Source: Lacisediminihabitans sp040549525 (GTDB lineage: Bacteria; Actinomycetota; Actinomycetes; Actinomycetales; Microbacteriaceae). Taken from it: a DNA stretch of 64,000 bases. Location of the stretch: contig NZ_JBEPTM010000006.1 of the NCBI RefSeq assembly GCF_040549525.1, positions 124,001 to 188,000 on the forward strand. The letters are read 5' to 3'. A program made the translations under genes and the position numbers. The notes beneath the pieces were generated by a model. That model was not told the origin of the DNA. It made no database searches and saw only the letters and a list, made by a program, of their open reading frames with translations. Below, in pieces: positions 14,598 to 26,568 of this stretch. How positions within the stretch are numbered: position 1 is the stretch's first letter; every line of letters starts with the position of its first letter.

Positions 14598-16484
14598 ATG
14601 GCCATCATCCCTTCCCCCACCCACCGCGCAGTCCATCGCGCGGCGCGGACAGTCGCGACGATCGTCGTCTCGCTGGCCATCGCCCTCTCCGGTGCGGCGT
14701 TCGCGCCCGCGGCCTTCGCCGATCAGGGTCGTCCCTCGGGCGGATCCGCCGTCGTCGATTTCGGGCCGAACGTGAAGATCTTCGATCCGAGCATGCCGCA
14801 GAGCCAGATCCAGGCCACGGTGGATGCCATCGCGGCCCAGCAGGTCGACAACGAGATGGGCACGGCGCGCTTCGCGTTGTTGTTCAAGCCGGGTGTCTAC
14901 GGCACCGTGACAGATCCGCTGGTCTTCCAGGTCGGCTACTACACCGAGGTTGCCGGCCTCGGGGTCTCGCCAGGCGATGTCACCATCAACGGGCACGTGG
15001 ATGTCTACAACCGGTGCTTCACCGCCGACAACTGCAGCGCGCTCGACAACTTCTGGCGATCGGTCTCCAACCTCACGATCAATGTCGCGGGGGGAACGGA
15101 CTGCCGGTCATCCGGCGAGTTCTGGGCGGTGTCGCAGGCGGCGCCGATGCGTCGGGTCGACGTGACCGGGGGCACCCTCACCTTCATGGACTACTGCACC
15201 GCCGGGCCACAGTTCGCCAGCGGAGGGTTCATGGCCGACTCGAGGGCCGGCGCGATCGTCAACGGCTCGCAACAGCAATTCCTGGTGCGCAACAGTTCCA
15301 TCGGCTCGTGGTCGAACGGCGTCTGGAACCAGGTGTTCTCCGGAGTGACCGGTGCGCCGGCCCAGGCCTTCCCCGACCCCACCTACACCACCCTCGCGAC
15401 CACCGCCGTGAGCCGGGAGAAGCCGTATCTCTTCTTCGACACGGCGAAGAACCGCTACAGCGTCTTCGTTCCGGACGGTCGCACCGACTCGGTCGGAACC
15501 AGCTGGCAGAGTGCGCCGACGGCGGGCCGTGCCATCCCGCTCACGGATTTCTTCGTCGCCTCACCCGGAGTTCCGGTGCGCACGATCAACGACCAGCTCG
15601 CCCGCGGTAAGAACCTGCTGTTCACCCCCGGCGTCTACGACATCGACCGCACCATCTCGGTGAAGCGGGCGAACACCGTGGTGCTCGGACTCGGCGTCGC
15701 CACTCTCACCGCAATGAACGGTGCGGTGCCGCTCGCCGTCGCCGACGTCAGCGGAGTGGATGTCGCCGGTCTCATGATCGACGCCGGCGCGGTGAATTCC
15801 CCGGTGCTGCTGCAGATCGGCACGAAGCGCGACAGCCACTGGCGCGACCACGACGCGGAGTCGGACAACCAGCGCCGGACTGGAGCGCGCAACCAGACCG
15901 CCATCCAGGATGTGTACTTCCGGATCGGCGGCCCGCACGTGGGCAAGGCCACCGTCGCCCTCCAGGTCAACAGCGACAACGTGCTCCTCGACAACATCTG
16001 GGCCTGGCGTGCGGACCACGGCCAGGGGGTCGGCTGGACGTCCAATACCTCGGACACCGGGGTCGTCATCAACGGGCGCAATGTCACCGCGACCGGCCTC
16101 TTCTCCGAGCACTTCCAGAAGTACAACGTCATCTGGAACGGCGAGCGTGGCACCACGGTGTTCTTCCAGAACGAGCTCCCCTACGACGCCCCGAACCAGG
16201 CGGCGTGGCAGCATGACGGGGTGCTCGGCTGGGCCGGCTACAAGGTCGCCGACTCGGTGAAGACCCACACCCTGTGGGGCGGCGGCAGTTACATCTTCAC
16301 CAACGTCGACCCCACCATCCACGCCACGCGGGGATTCGAGGTGCCGGTGACCCCGGGCGTGCAACTGCACGACCTGCTCACGGTGCAACTCGGAGCGGGA
16401 ACCCTCGACCACGTCGTGAACGACACCGGCGCCCCGGTGACATCCGCTGCCGTCGGCGTCCCGAGTTTCGTGGTCAGCTTCTGA
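14598..16484 (+). CDS. secreted right-handed beta-helix (pectate-lyase-fold) protein
   Basis: 628-aa exported protein. The signal peptide covers about residues 1-40 (basic start, hydrophobic core VATIVVSLAIAL, AxA cleavage at AFA). The mature part shows repeated short strands typical of parallel beta-helices: KPGVYGTVTDPL at the start, SGVDVAGLMIDAG and VNSDNVLLDNIWAWRADHG further on. Two similar halves are seen (residues about 50-300 and 330-600), as in GH55/pectate-lyase-3-like enzymes. Relatives in actinobacterial databases are often labelled adenylyl cyclase without support. Polysaccharide binding or cleavage is inferred. ATG 14598 has agga upstream; an upstream TTG would extend past the signal peptide. 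The last 11 bases overlap the convergent SulP gene. Confidence 0.82.
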   Translation: MAIIPSPTHRAVHRAARTVATIVVSLAIALSGAAFAPAAFADQGRPSGGSAVVDFGPNVKIFDPSMPQSQIQATVDAIAAQQVDNEMGTARFALLFKPGVYGTVTDPLVFQVGYYTEVAGLGVSPGDVTINGHVDVYNRCFTADNCSALDNFWRSVSNLTINVAGGTDCRSSGEFWAVSQAAPMRRVDVTGGTLTFMDYCTAGPQFASGGFMADSRAGAIVNGSQQQFLVRNSSIGSWSNGVWNQVFSGVTGAPAQAFPDPTYTTLATTAVSREKPYLFFDTAKNRYSVFVPDGRTDSVGTSWQSAPTAGRAIPLTDFFVASPGVPVRTINDQLARGKNLLFTPGVYDIDRTISVKRANTVVLGLGVATLTAMNGAVPLAVADVSGVDVAGLMIDAGAVNSPVLLQIGTKRDSHWRDHDAESDNQRRTGARNQTAIQDVYFRIGGPHVGKATVALQVNSDNVLLDNIWAWRADHGQGVGWTSNTSDTGVVINGRNVTATGLFSEHFQKYNVIWNGERGTTVFFQNELPYDAPNQAAWQHDGVLGWAGYKVADSVKTHTLWGGGSYIFTNVDPTIHATRGFEVPVTPGVQLHDLLTVQLGAGTLDHVVNDTGAPVTSAAVGVPSFVVSF

Positions 16485-18105
16485 CCCGCACGTGACTGCG
16501 GGCGTGGTCGATCGCCGCGTCGAGATCGTCGAACAGGTGTTTCTGGTGACGAAGGGAGCTGATCACTCCCACCCGGGTCGCCAGCTGCAGGTGTCGTTCC
16601 TGAATGCCCTTGACCAATACGGTGATGCCGCGGCGCTCGAGACCGTGGATCATCTCGGTGATAACGCGCGCCCCCGTGGCATCCATCACCTGCAACTGCG
16701 AGAGCCGCAGGATCACGACGTCGACTCCGGTGATCTGCGTCACCTGTTCGAGCATGCGCTCGGCAGCGCCGAAGAAGAGGGCGCCCTCGAAGCGGAAGAG
16801 CGCGATGTGCTCGTCACCGGGCATGGCAGGGGTCGGAAGCGGCTCTCGGTGCACACCCCCCGATTTCGAGAGTGTGCGCAGCGCGAAGAACGCGGCGACG
16901 GCGATGCCGATGCCCACGGCCACGATCAGGTCGAATGACACGGTGATCAGGGCGGTGAGCACGAAGACGACGGTGTCGGAGCGGGTGGAACCGACGACAC
17001 TGCGCATCGTCGCCACCGACACCATGCGGGTTGCGGTGACCATGAGCACTCCGGCCAGTGCGGCGAGGGGGATTCCCGACACCACTCCCGAGGCCAGGGC
17101 GACGATGCCGAGCAGGACTAAGGAATGGATGATCGCCGCGAGCCGGGTGCGTCCGCCGGAGCGCACGTTGACCGCGGTGCGGGCGATGGCGCCGGTCGCG
17201 GGCATCCCCCCGAAGAATCCGGATGCCACTGATGCCAGCCCCTGACCGACCAACTCCCGATCCGGGTCGTAGGTGCCGGTGTCCGCGAGGGCGGCACCGA
17301 CCCGCGCGGAGAGCAACGACTCGATCGCCGCGAGCGCGGCCACCGTGAAGATGGGCCCGACCAGGGAGCCGAGAGTGGCGAGATCGATGGCCGGCAGCGT
17401 CGGCGCGGGCAGGGAGCTCGGCAACGCCCCGATCCGGGCGAGGGGCAGGTGGGCGAGAGAGGCGGTCACCGAGACGAGCACGATCGCAATCAGGGAGCCG
17501 GGCAGTTTCGGATGGATGCGCGGGGCGAGGATCATGACCACGGCAACGACCGCTACGGCACCGATCGCCCAGGCGACGGTCTCCGCCTTCACGGAGGCGA
17601 AGGACTCGACCGCAGCGACCACGGCATTGCTGCTCTTGCCGGCCGTGGCGCCGATCGCCGGGGGAACCTGCTGCAGGAAGATGATGACGGCGATGCCGAG
17701 GGTGAAGCCCTCGATCACCGGCCAGGGGATGTAGGAGACGACTCGACCGAGTCGCAGCGCGCCGGCCACGACCACCACGATTCCGGCCCCGAGGCTCACC
17801 AGCGCGACGACCCCCGCGCCGTGGGCGACCACCACCGGTCCGAGCACCACCACCATGGCTCCGGTCGGCCCGGAGACCTGGATGTTCGAACCGCCGAACA
17901 CCGCGGCCACCACGCCGGCGATGATCGCCGTGATGAGCCCGCTCTCCGCCCCGGCGCCGGAGCTCACCCCGAAGGCGAGCGCGAGCGGAAGTGCGACGAT
18001 CCCCACGGTGATGCCGGCCACGATGTCACCGCGCCAGGTGCGCTTCACGGCGCGATAGTCGTGCCAACTGGGAAGGAGCGAACGGATCGAGCTTCCGACG
18101 GTCAT
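16474..18105 (-). CDS. SulP family anion transporter with STAS domain
   Basis: 543-aa inner-membrane transporter. Residues about 15-410 contain 10-14 hydrophobic segments with the SulP entry motif DIVAGITVGIVALPLALAFGV and VSGPTGAMVVV. Residues about 430-540 are a STAS domain with LSQLQVMDATGARV, its conserved nucleotide-proximal loop. Likely substrates are sulfate, bicarbonate or another anion; the sequence does not decide. It is convergent with the beta-helix gene and overlaps it by 11 bases. Confidence 0.92.
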   Translation of the reverse strand: MTVGSSIRSLLPSWHDYRAVKRTWRGDIVAGITVGIVALPLALAFGVSSGAGAESGLITAIIAGVVAAVFGGSNIQVSGPTGAMVVVLGPVVVAHGAGVVALVSLGAGIVVVVAGALRLGRVVSYIPWPVIEGFTLGIAVIIFLQQVPPAIGATAGKSSNAVVAAVESFASVKAETVAWAIGAVAVVAVVMILAPRIHPKLPGSLIAIVLVSVTASLAHLPLARIGALPSSLPAPTLPAIDLATLGSLVGPIFTVAALAAIESLLSARVGAALADTGTYDPDRELVGQGLASVASGFFGGMPATGAIARTAVNVRSGGRTRLAAIIHSLVLLGIVALASGVVSGIPLAALAGVLMVTATRMVSVATMRSVVGSTRSDTVVFVLTALITVSFDLIVAVGIGIAVAAFFALRTLSKSGGVHREPLPTPAMPGDEHIALFRFEGALFFGAAERMLEQVTQITGVDVVILRLSQLQVMDATGARVITEMIHGLERRGITVLVKGIQERHLQLATRVGVISSLRHQKHLFDDLDAAIDHARSHVRVRS

Positions 18106-18252
18106 GCGGGTGCCTCCTCGAGTACCGAAGTCTCGAGGGCCGGCATCAGTTCTCGACGCTACGCCGCCGCGGGGGTGCCACCGGGGTCTTTGGTCCCGGG
18201 GCGCACATCCGATCCGTCGACTGAGTCGAAGCGCTTCCCTCGCGCCGCGACG

Positions 18253-18975
18253 TCAGGCCGAGGCCGCCCGATACCGCGACAGTCGGGTCGCGAGGGGCGC
18301 GGAGATGCGGAGGGCGAGCACTGAGATCCCGAGCATCGTCAGCGCGGCGAGGATCACCGGGGGAATCGAATCGGACAGCACCGAGAACGGCGTGACGCCC
18401 ATCGCGACGAGCGGCCAGAGCACGCTGCCGAAGGCCAGCATCGCGACGAAGAACCTCGACGGTCGAGTGAAACCGCCGACGATCCAGCCCACCGCGATCA
18501 CCAGTGGCGGGATGACGCGGGGAGTCGTCAGGCCGAGGGGGCCGGAGTAGCTCCACGCGAAGACCACGGCCGTGATGGTGACGATCGCAGCGATCGACGC
18601 CACCGAGACAATCATCCACGCCCGATAGCGTGCGCGGTTCGTCGAGGCCGACACCCTCGGACCGGCGGCACGCGTCGGCGGGCGCCAGTCGTCGTGGACA
18701 CGTGACTCCGAGGTGGTCGGGGCCGCGGGGGAGCGGGAGGCACCCCCGCCTACCCCGGCTCCGGCGTACAGGTGAGCGCGATCGTACTGCGCCCGCAGGG
18801 CCGGATCGAGGAGGTCGCGCTTGGCCTCGTTGAGGCGAAGCGTCATCGCTTCGCCGGCGGCTCCGGAGACGTCGGGATGGTAGAGCCGGATGAGTCGGCG
18901 GTAGGCGTTACGAATCTCATCGGCTGTGGCTTCGGGGGTCACACACAGCAATTCGTAATGGGTCGGGGTGTCCAT
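18253..18975 (-). CDS. J-domain protein with C-terminal membrane segments
   Basis: 240 aa. Residues 5-66 are a DnaJ J-domain (YELLCVTPEATADEIRNAY, then the HPD motif in LYHPDVSG), so it should stimulate a DnaK-type ATPase. A Pro/Ala/Ser linker follows, then about three to four transmembrane helices (residues 120-230). The G/F and zinc regions of DnaJ are absent. ATG 18975 lies eight bases after TAGGAT; a longer upstream frame starting at 19080 shows no family features. It probably recruits Hsp70 to the membrane. Confidence 0.85.
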   Translation of the reverse strand: MDTPTHYELLCVTPEATADEIRNAYRRLIRLYHPDVSGAAGEAMTLRLNEAKRDLLDPALRAQYDRAHLYAGAGVGGGASRSPAAPTTSESRVHDDWRPPTRAAGPRVSASTNRARYRAWMIVSVASIAAIVTITAVVFAWSYSGPLGLTTPRVIPPLVIAVGWIVGGFTRPSRFFVAMLAFGSVLWPLVAMGVTPFSVLSDSIPPVILAALTMLGISVLALRISAPLATRLSRYRAASA

Positions 18976-19128
18976 TGGGTCTGATCCTAGGGGATAGAAC
19001 ACCCCCCGAACGCGGGACAGCCCCAGCTGTGCCCCGATTGCGCTCGCCCGGGTACAAATCCGGGCCCCGGGCGGATTCACAGGCTGCCCTCTCTAGTCGA
19101 TCGGCGGCCTTCGTGGTTGCCTGTAGAG

Positions 19129-19749
19129 GTGACCGACTTTCCGATGTTTCCCCTGGGGTCCGTGCTGTTTCCGCACATGCCGTTGCCGTTGCGCGTCTTC
19201 GAAGAGCGCTACCTCGTGATGCTGTCCCGCATCCTGTCCGACGAGCCCTCGGAGTTCGGGGTCGTGCTGATCGAACGTGGCCAGGAGGTCGGCGGAGGGG
19301 AGCAGCGTTTCACGGTGGGGACCGTCGCGCAGATCCAGCAACTGGATGCCACCGAAGACTTCGTCGTGCTCGTCGCGCAGGGGGAGCGTCGCATCGAGAT
19401 CCTCGAATGGCTCGAGGAGGATCCTCATCCGGCGGCCCGCGTGCGTGACATCCCCGAGCTCGTGTGGAGTGACGAGTTGATGCCATTGAGGGTACGGGCG
19501 GAGGAAGCGGTGCGCCGAACCCTGAGGCTGGCGAGCGAGTCGGGAGACCAGCTCTGGTCGCCGGATGTCGAGATCTCCGACGAGCCAGCGGCCGCGGCCT
19601 GGCAACTCGCCGCGATCGCGCCGATCGGCGAGCTCGACCAGATCGCCCTGCTGCGATCGACCACCATGGAGGGCCTTCTCGAGGCACTCATCGAACTGAT
19701 GGATTCGGCCGTGGAATCGTTCATCGCACCGTGGCCTGAGGAGGACTAG
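19129..19749 (+). CDS. LON substrate-binding (N-terminal) domain protein
   Basis: 206-aa protein consisting only of the Lon N-terminal domain: FPMFPLGSVLFPHMPLPLRVFEERY at the start is diagnostic, and the ATPase and protease domains are missing. Such stand-alone LON domains are common in actinobacteria and their function is unsettled. GTG 19129 gives the N-terminus VTDFPMF seen in relatives; a TTG at 19117 would add four residues. Neither has a strong Shine-Dalgarno sequence. The next gene starts 32 bases after its stop with its own -10 box. Confidence 0.88.
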   Translation: MTDFPMFPLGSVLFPHMPLPLRVFEERYLVMLSRILSDEPSEFGVVLIERGQEVGGGEQRFTVGTVAQIQQLDATEDFVVLVAQGERRIEILEWLEEDPHPAARVRDIPELVWSDELMPLRVRAEEAVRRTLRLASESGDQLWSPDVEISDEPAAAAWQLAAIAPIGELDQIALLRSTTMEGLLEALIELMDSAVESFIAPWPEED

Positions 19750-19781
19750 AACCCTCGACGGGCGAGCGTAGGGTTGAATTC

Positions 19782-20792
19782 ATGGAATTCAGATACCTCG
19801 GAAACTCAGGCCTCAAGATCTCGGAGATCACCTACGGCAACTGGCTCACCCACGGCTCGCAGGTGGAGAACGACACCGCGAAGGCCTGCGTCACCGCGGC
19901 CCTCGATGCCGGCATCACCACCTTCGATACCGCGGACGTCTACGCCAATACGATGGCCGAGACCGTGCTCGGCGAAGCGCTCAAGGGCCAGCGCCGCCAG
20001 TCGCTCGAGATCTTCACCAAGGTGTTCGGACCCACCGGTCCGAAGGGCCACAACGACGTGGGGCTGTCCCGCAAGCACATCCTCGAGTCGATCGACGGAT
20101 CGCTGCAGCGCCTGCAGACCGACTATGTCGACCTCTACCAGGCCCACCGCTTCGACTACGAGACGCCTCTGGAGGAGACCTTCCAGGCCTTCGCGGATGT
20201 CGTGCGCCAGGGTAAGGCGCTGTACATCGGGGTCAGCGAATGGACTGCGGACCAGCTTCGTGAGGGCGCCGCCCTGGCGAAGCAGTTCGGGGTTCAGCTC
20301 ATCTCCAACCAGCCGCAGTACTCCGAACTCTGGAGGGTGATCGAGGCAGAGGTCGTGCCGACCTCGAAGGAACTCGGCATCTCGCAGATCGTCTGGTCGC
20401 CGATCGCGCAAGGCGTGCTCACCGGCAAGTACGCTCCGGGGGCCGCGCTTCCGGAGGGAAGCCGGGCCACCGACGAGAAGGGCGGCGCGAACATGATCTC
20501 CCGCTTCATGACGGATGACGTGCTCGGCCGCGTGCAGAAGCTCAAGCCGATCGCCGACGAGTTGTCGTTGTCGCTCGCGCAGCTCGCCGTGGCCTGGGTG
20601 CTCCAGAACGAGAATGTCGCCTCGGCGATCATCGGCGCATCCCGTCCGGAGCAGGTCAAGGAGAACGTCGTCGCATCCGGGGTCGCCATCCCCGCCGAAC
20701 TGCTCGGCCGCATCGACGAGGCTTTGGGCGATGTCGTGGAGAACGACCCAGCCAAGACGCTCGACAGCTCTCCGAAGTCGCGCGAGGCGTAG
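19782..20792 (+). CDS. aldo/keto reductase (Kv-beta-like)
   Basis: 336-aa TIM-barrel NADPH oxidoreductase. The AKR tetrad is present: Asp and Tyr in FDTADVYA, Lys in IFTKVF and His in YQAHRFD. SIIGASRPEQ-type NADPH-binding sequence (AIIGASRPEQVKEN) is near residue 285. The size and the LGNSGLKIS start fit the AKR6/Kv-channel beta subgroup. ATG 19782 is leaderless, with TAGGGT seven bases upstream. The C-terminus ends in a 15-bp tandem duplication. Confidence 0.92.
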   Translation: MEFRYLGNSGLKISEITYGNWLTHGSQVENDTAKACVTAALDAGITTFDTADVYANTMAETVLGEALKGQRRQSLEIFTKVFGPTGPKGHNDVGLSRKHILESIDGSLQRLQTDYVDLYQAHRFDYETPLEETFQAFADVVRQGKALYIGVSEWTADQLREGAALAKQFGVQLISNQPQYSELWRVIEAEVVPTSKELGISQIVWSPIAQGVLTGKYAPGAALPEGSRATDEKGGANMISRFMTDDVLGRVQKLKPIADELSLSLAQLAVAWVLQNENVASAIIGASRPEQVKENVVASGVAIPAELLGRIDEALGDVVENDPAKTLDSSPKSREA

Positions 20793-20811
20793 CCCCGCGA
20801 GGCGTAGCCCC
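20782..20811 (+). repeat. 15-bp tandem duplication over the aldo/keto reductase stop
   Basis: CGCGAGGCGTAGCCC occurs at 20782-20796 and 20797-20811, with a further partial copy (CGCGAGG) after it. Each full copy contains an in-frame Glu-Ala-stop, so the real stop (TAG 20790-20792) is in the first copy. Confidence 0.8.
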
Positions 20812-20851
20812 GCGAGGGACACGGCAGTAGCCGACCGCGGATCCGTTGGAT

Positions 20852-20887
20852 GACACGCCGCCTGGGCGCTTCCCAGCGCGGCGTGTC
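20852..20887. terminator. terminator-like hairpin downstream of the aldo/keto reductase
   Basis: Arms GACACGCCGC (20852-20861) and GCGGCGTGTC (20878-20887) pair perfectly, and an inner CTGGG/CCCAG stem closes a 5-base loop with one bulge. No T-tract follows, so this is a strong hairpin without the U-tail of a classic intrinsic terminator. It separates the reductase from the gene at 20960. Confidence 0.6.
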
Positions 20888-20959
20888 GCCCGGATCTCCG
20901 CCCTGAACGCCGGGGCACTTGGGCACCGGGGCAGCGCAGCAGGGCAATAGCCTGAGGCC

Positions 20960-21547
20960 ATGACGAACGAGGCCACCTCGCCGATCGCCCCTGCGCCCAC
21001 AGTTCGGGAGGCGACCGGCCAGAGTGTCACCCTCATTCGCCTCGTCGCGCTCGGCCTGCTCGTGGCCGGGGTCGTCAACATCGTGGGGTTCTCGGAATTC
21101 CCGCCGAATGCCCCGGTCGAGCAGGTGTACGCGATCGGTATCGCGCTCTCCCTCACCGTGACCGCACTGGTGCTGTTTCTTCGCTCGTTCGTGATCGCCC
21201 GGAGACCTGCCGGTCCTTCTCCGCGCGGCGAGAGGGTCGGTGCCCTCACGATCCTCGCCGTCGTGTTCGGCGCTGCGACGGCAGCGGCCGCCCTGCTCCT
21301 CGGCGGGGCTGAACAGCTGGGGCTCTTCCTGCAGGGTGCCCGGCTGCGCTACATGTACGAGACCGAGGGAGTGTTCTTCTTCGGCATTCCCTGGGTGCTC
21401 GGTATCGCCTTCGGTGCATTCGCGTTTCGGCGCGGAGGCGGTCGGCCCAACACCCTGCTCGCGATCGTCGCCCTGGTGCTCGGTGCGCTGGTCGCGATCC
21501 CCACCATCGCGGCATCCCTCATTTACGGGCTCGGCCTGAGCGATTGA
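20960..21547 (+). CDS. hypothetical membrane protein (4-5 TM)
   Basis: 195 aa with hydrophobic segments around residues 25-47, 55-75, 95-116, 135-155 and 168-190. No family motif is recognised. ATG 20960 is leaderless: TAGCCT stands six bases upstream. It is followed by the glycine riboswitch, which has its own promoter, so it is probably monocistronic. A conserved-looking loop, LRYMYETEGVFFFGIPW, precedes the fourth segment. Confidence 0.75.
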   Translation: MTNEATSPIAPAPTVREATGQSVTLIRLVALGLLVAGVVNIVGFSEFPPNAPVEQVYAIGIALSLTVTALVLFLRSFVIARRPAGPSPRGERVGALTILAVVFGAATAAAALLLGGAEQLGLFLQGARLRYMYETEGVFFFGIPWVLGIAFGAFAFRRGGGRPNTLLAIVALVLGALVAIPTIAASLIYGLGLSD

Positions 21548-21644
21548 CGATACCGAGCGATTGACCACGGCGGGCGGTCGACCCCGAGGCGACGCTGCAC
21601 TGTTCCCTTGCTAGGCTGGCCCCACAATCGAAAACTGGGCCGCA

Positions 21645-21835
21645 CACGCGATGCGGGAGAGCCCGACCCCGGTCGGGCACCGAAGGAGCAAGCCTCCCCG
21701 CCAATCTCTCAGGTCTACGTACCGCATCGAACTGGCCACTCTGGAAAGTGGATGACCGGACTCTCACGTTCGCCATCCCGCCGAAGGTGAAAGCGCTCCG
21801 GCGTGAAACTCTCAGGCTCGTGACAGAGGGGGAGT
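21645..21835 (+). ncRNA. tandem glycine riboswitch (gcvT element)
   Basis: Two aptamer-like modules precede gcvT. In the first, GATGCGG (21650-21656) pairs with CCGCATC (21722-21728) as P1, enclosing GGGAGA near the 5' side, CCGAAGGAGCAA and CTCTCAGG, all consensus blocks of the glycine aptamer. The second (about 21735-21832) repeats the order, with CCGCCGAAGGTGAAAGCG and ACTCTCAGG and closes with CAGAGG. Tandem architecture and position directly before a glycine-cleavage operon match the known glycine-activated switch. Confidence 0.92.
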
Positions 21836-21869
21836 TTCATCCGCAGCCCGCGCGCGCCAGGAGAACTCC

Positions 21870-23006
21870 GTGCCAGACAAGAACGTGACCGAGAAGACCG
21901 AAGAACGATACTCGCCGCTCCATCGCGTCCACGTGGAGGCCGGCGCGAGCTTCACCGACTTCGCCGGCTGGCAGATGCCGGTGCGCTACTCGAGTGACCT
22001 CGCCGAGCACCACGCCGTGCGCACCGCAGCCGGCCTCTTCGACCTGTCCCACATGGGCGAGATCGTGGTGCTGGGGCCGGAGAGCGCAGATGCGCTGGAC
22101 TACGCCTTCGCCGGCAAGATCTCGGCCGTCGCCATCGGCCAGGCGAAATACAGTCTTCTGCTCGGCCGGGAGGGCGGGATCATCGACGATCTCGTCGTCT
22201 ACCGCACGGGCGAGGACCGCTTCATCGTGGTCGCCAACGCGTCCAATCGCGAGGCGGTCGCTGCCGAGCTGCTCGAGCGCACCGCGCCATTCGACTGCGA
22301 GGTCTTCGACGAGAGCGACGACATCGCGCTCATCGCCATCCAGGGGCCCAAATCGTTCGAGATCCTGAGCCAGGTGCCGGGCATCGTCGTCGCCGGACTC
22401 GCCGAGCTCAAGTACTACTGGTCGACCCCTGGACAGTTCGAGGGGCACGAGATTTTCGTCGCCCGCACGGGATACACCGGCGAGGACGGCTTCGAACTCT
22501 ATATCGCCCCGGATGCCGCAACCGCCCTGTGGCGGGCGATCGCCGAGACCGGCGCGGGCAGCGGACTGGTGCCGGCGGGCCTCGCCAGCCGCGACACCCT
22601 GCGCCTCGAGGCGGGGATGCCGCTGTACGGGCACGAACTCGGTCTCGCCACCTTCCCCGTGCAGGCCGGCCTCGGTCGGGTCGTCAACCTCAAGAAGGAG
22701 GGCGACTTCGTCGGTCGTTCCGCGGTCGAAACCGGACCGGCCGAAGGGGCTCGCGTTCTCGTCGGTCTGCGGGCCGATGGCAAGCGTGCCGGTCGGGCGG
22801 ACTACCTGGTGCTCGACGCCGACGGCACGGAGGTGGGAGTGGTCACCAGCGGTGCGCTCAGCCCAACCCTCGGGTACCCCATCGCGATGGCCTACGTCGA
22901 TCCCGCTGTGCATGAACTCGGCACCGAACTGTTTCTGGATGTGCGCGGGACCCGCGTACCGGCATCCGTCACCGCACTTCCCTTTTATCAGAGAGAGGCC
23001 AAATAG
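21870..23006 (+). CDS. gcvT: glycine cleavage system T protein (aminomethyltransferase)
   Basis: 378-aa folate-dependent aminomethyltransferase that transfers the methylene group from the H-protein to tetrahydrofolate and releases ammonia. Typical GcvT blocks are present: FTDFAGWQMPVRY at the start, FDLSHMGE, RTGYTGEDGFELY, and LASRDTLRLEAGMPLYGHEL. The length is normal. GTG 21870 has aggaga upstream. First gene of gcvT-gcvH-gcvP, controlled by the tandem riboswitch just upstream. Confidence 0.97.
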   Translation: MPDKNVTEKTEERYSPLHRVHVEAGASFTDFAGWQMPVRYSSDLAEHHAVRTAAGLFDLSHMGEIVVLGPESADALDYAFAGKISAVAIGQAKYSLLLGREGGIIDDLVVYRTGEDRFIVVANASNREAVAAELLERTAPFDCEVFDESDDIALIAIQGPKSFEILSQVPGIVVAGLAELKYYWSTPGQFEGHEIFVARTGYTGEDGFELYIAPDAATALWRAIAETGAGSGLVPAGLASRDTLRLEAGMPLYGHELGLATFPVQAGLGRVVNLKKEGDFVGRSAVETGPAEGARVLVGLRADGKRAGRADYLVLDADGTEVGVVTSGALSPTLGYPIAMAYVDPAVHELGTELFLDVRGTRVPASVTALPFYQREAK

Positions 23007-23008
23007 TC

Positions 23009-23379
23009 ATGGCTGAACAGAACACCCTTCGTTACACGGCCGAGCACGAGTGGCTCGATGTTCAGGGCGACATCGCTATCGTCGGCATCACCGCCTATGC
23101 GGCGGAGAAGCTCGGCGATGTCGTCTTCGTCGATCTGCCCACGGTGGGAGCCACCGTCGCGAGCGGCAAGATCGTGGGCGAGATCGAGTCCACGAAGTCG
23201 GTCGGCGAGCTCTTCGCCCCGGTCGACGGCACGGTCACCGAGGTGAATGACGCCGTTGTGGCCAATCCCGAACTCGTGAACAGCGACCCCTTCGGGGAAG
23301 GCTGGCTCATCAAGGTGAGCTTCACCGAACTTCCGTCGCTCCTGAGCTTCGACGAGTACACCGCGCTGGTGGGCGAGTA

Positions 23380-23380
<1 letters not shown>
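23009..23380 (+). CDS. gcvH: glycine cleavage system H protein (lipoyl carrier)
   Basis: 123-aa lipoyl-domain protein that shuttles the aminomethyl group between GcvP and GcvT. The lipoylated lysine is Lys63 in GEIESTKSVGEL. The N-terminus RYTAEHEWL is typical. It starts 2 bases after the gcvT stop, with a gagag Shine-Dalgarno sequence inside gcvT, and its TAG overlaps the gcvP GTG, so translation is coupled. Confidence 0.97.
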
Positions 23381-26271
<2,891 letters not shown>

Positions 26272-26275
26272 GGCG

Positions 26276-26362
26276 CCTGCTGGTCGAGGAGCGAGCGCCA
26301 GCGAACGTATCGACGCCGAGCGAGTCCTGCTGGTCGAGGAGCGAGCGCCAGCGAACGTATCG
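26276..26362. repeat. two 37-bp direct repeats of a palindromic-family element after gcvP
   Basis: Identical 37-bp copies at 26276-26312 and 26326-26362 are separated by 13 bases. Each contains TGGTCGAGGAGCGAGCG and CGAACGTATCG. The same core words (GGTCGAG-AGCG and CGTATCG(A)GACC) form the large hairpin at 39336-39417, so these are members of one intergenic repeat family. Nothing else is recognised between 26363 and the Shine-Dalgarno sequence of the next gene. Confidence 0.85.
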
Positions 26363-26568
26363 GGACCGGGCACCCCTTCCCGGAGCGCCCGTGCGCTGCT
26401 AACCTCTCCGACGTGAAACTTCTCGCGCGAACGGACTACACCCGCCAGGGTGCCCTTCGTCGTGCTCTCGGTCGGCCAGACCAAGAACTCGTGGGGCAGT
26501 CGTAGCCCGTCAGGGTATCGACCCCGCCAGTTCTTGCCGTTCTGAACCGATTTCGAAGGAGAAGTGTC

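Noticed and set aside
14598..16484. Adenylyl cyclase, a name carried by some relatives
   Set aside because: The sequence shows a signal peptide and beta-helix repeats and no cyclase catalytic motif.
19040..19085. tRNA-like T-arm pattern (GGTACAAATCC)
   Set aside because: No acceptor stem, anticodon arm or CCA-compatible fold could be built around it.
26413..26505. 30-codon GTG frame between the gcvP repeats and the hypothetical gene
   Set aside because: Too short, with no Shine-Dalgarno sequence; possible remnant but nothing supports coding.
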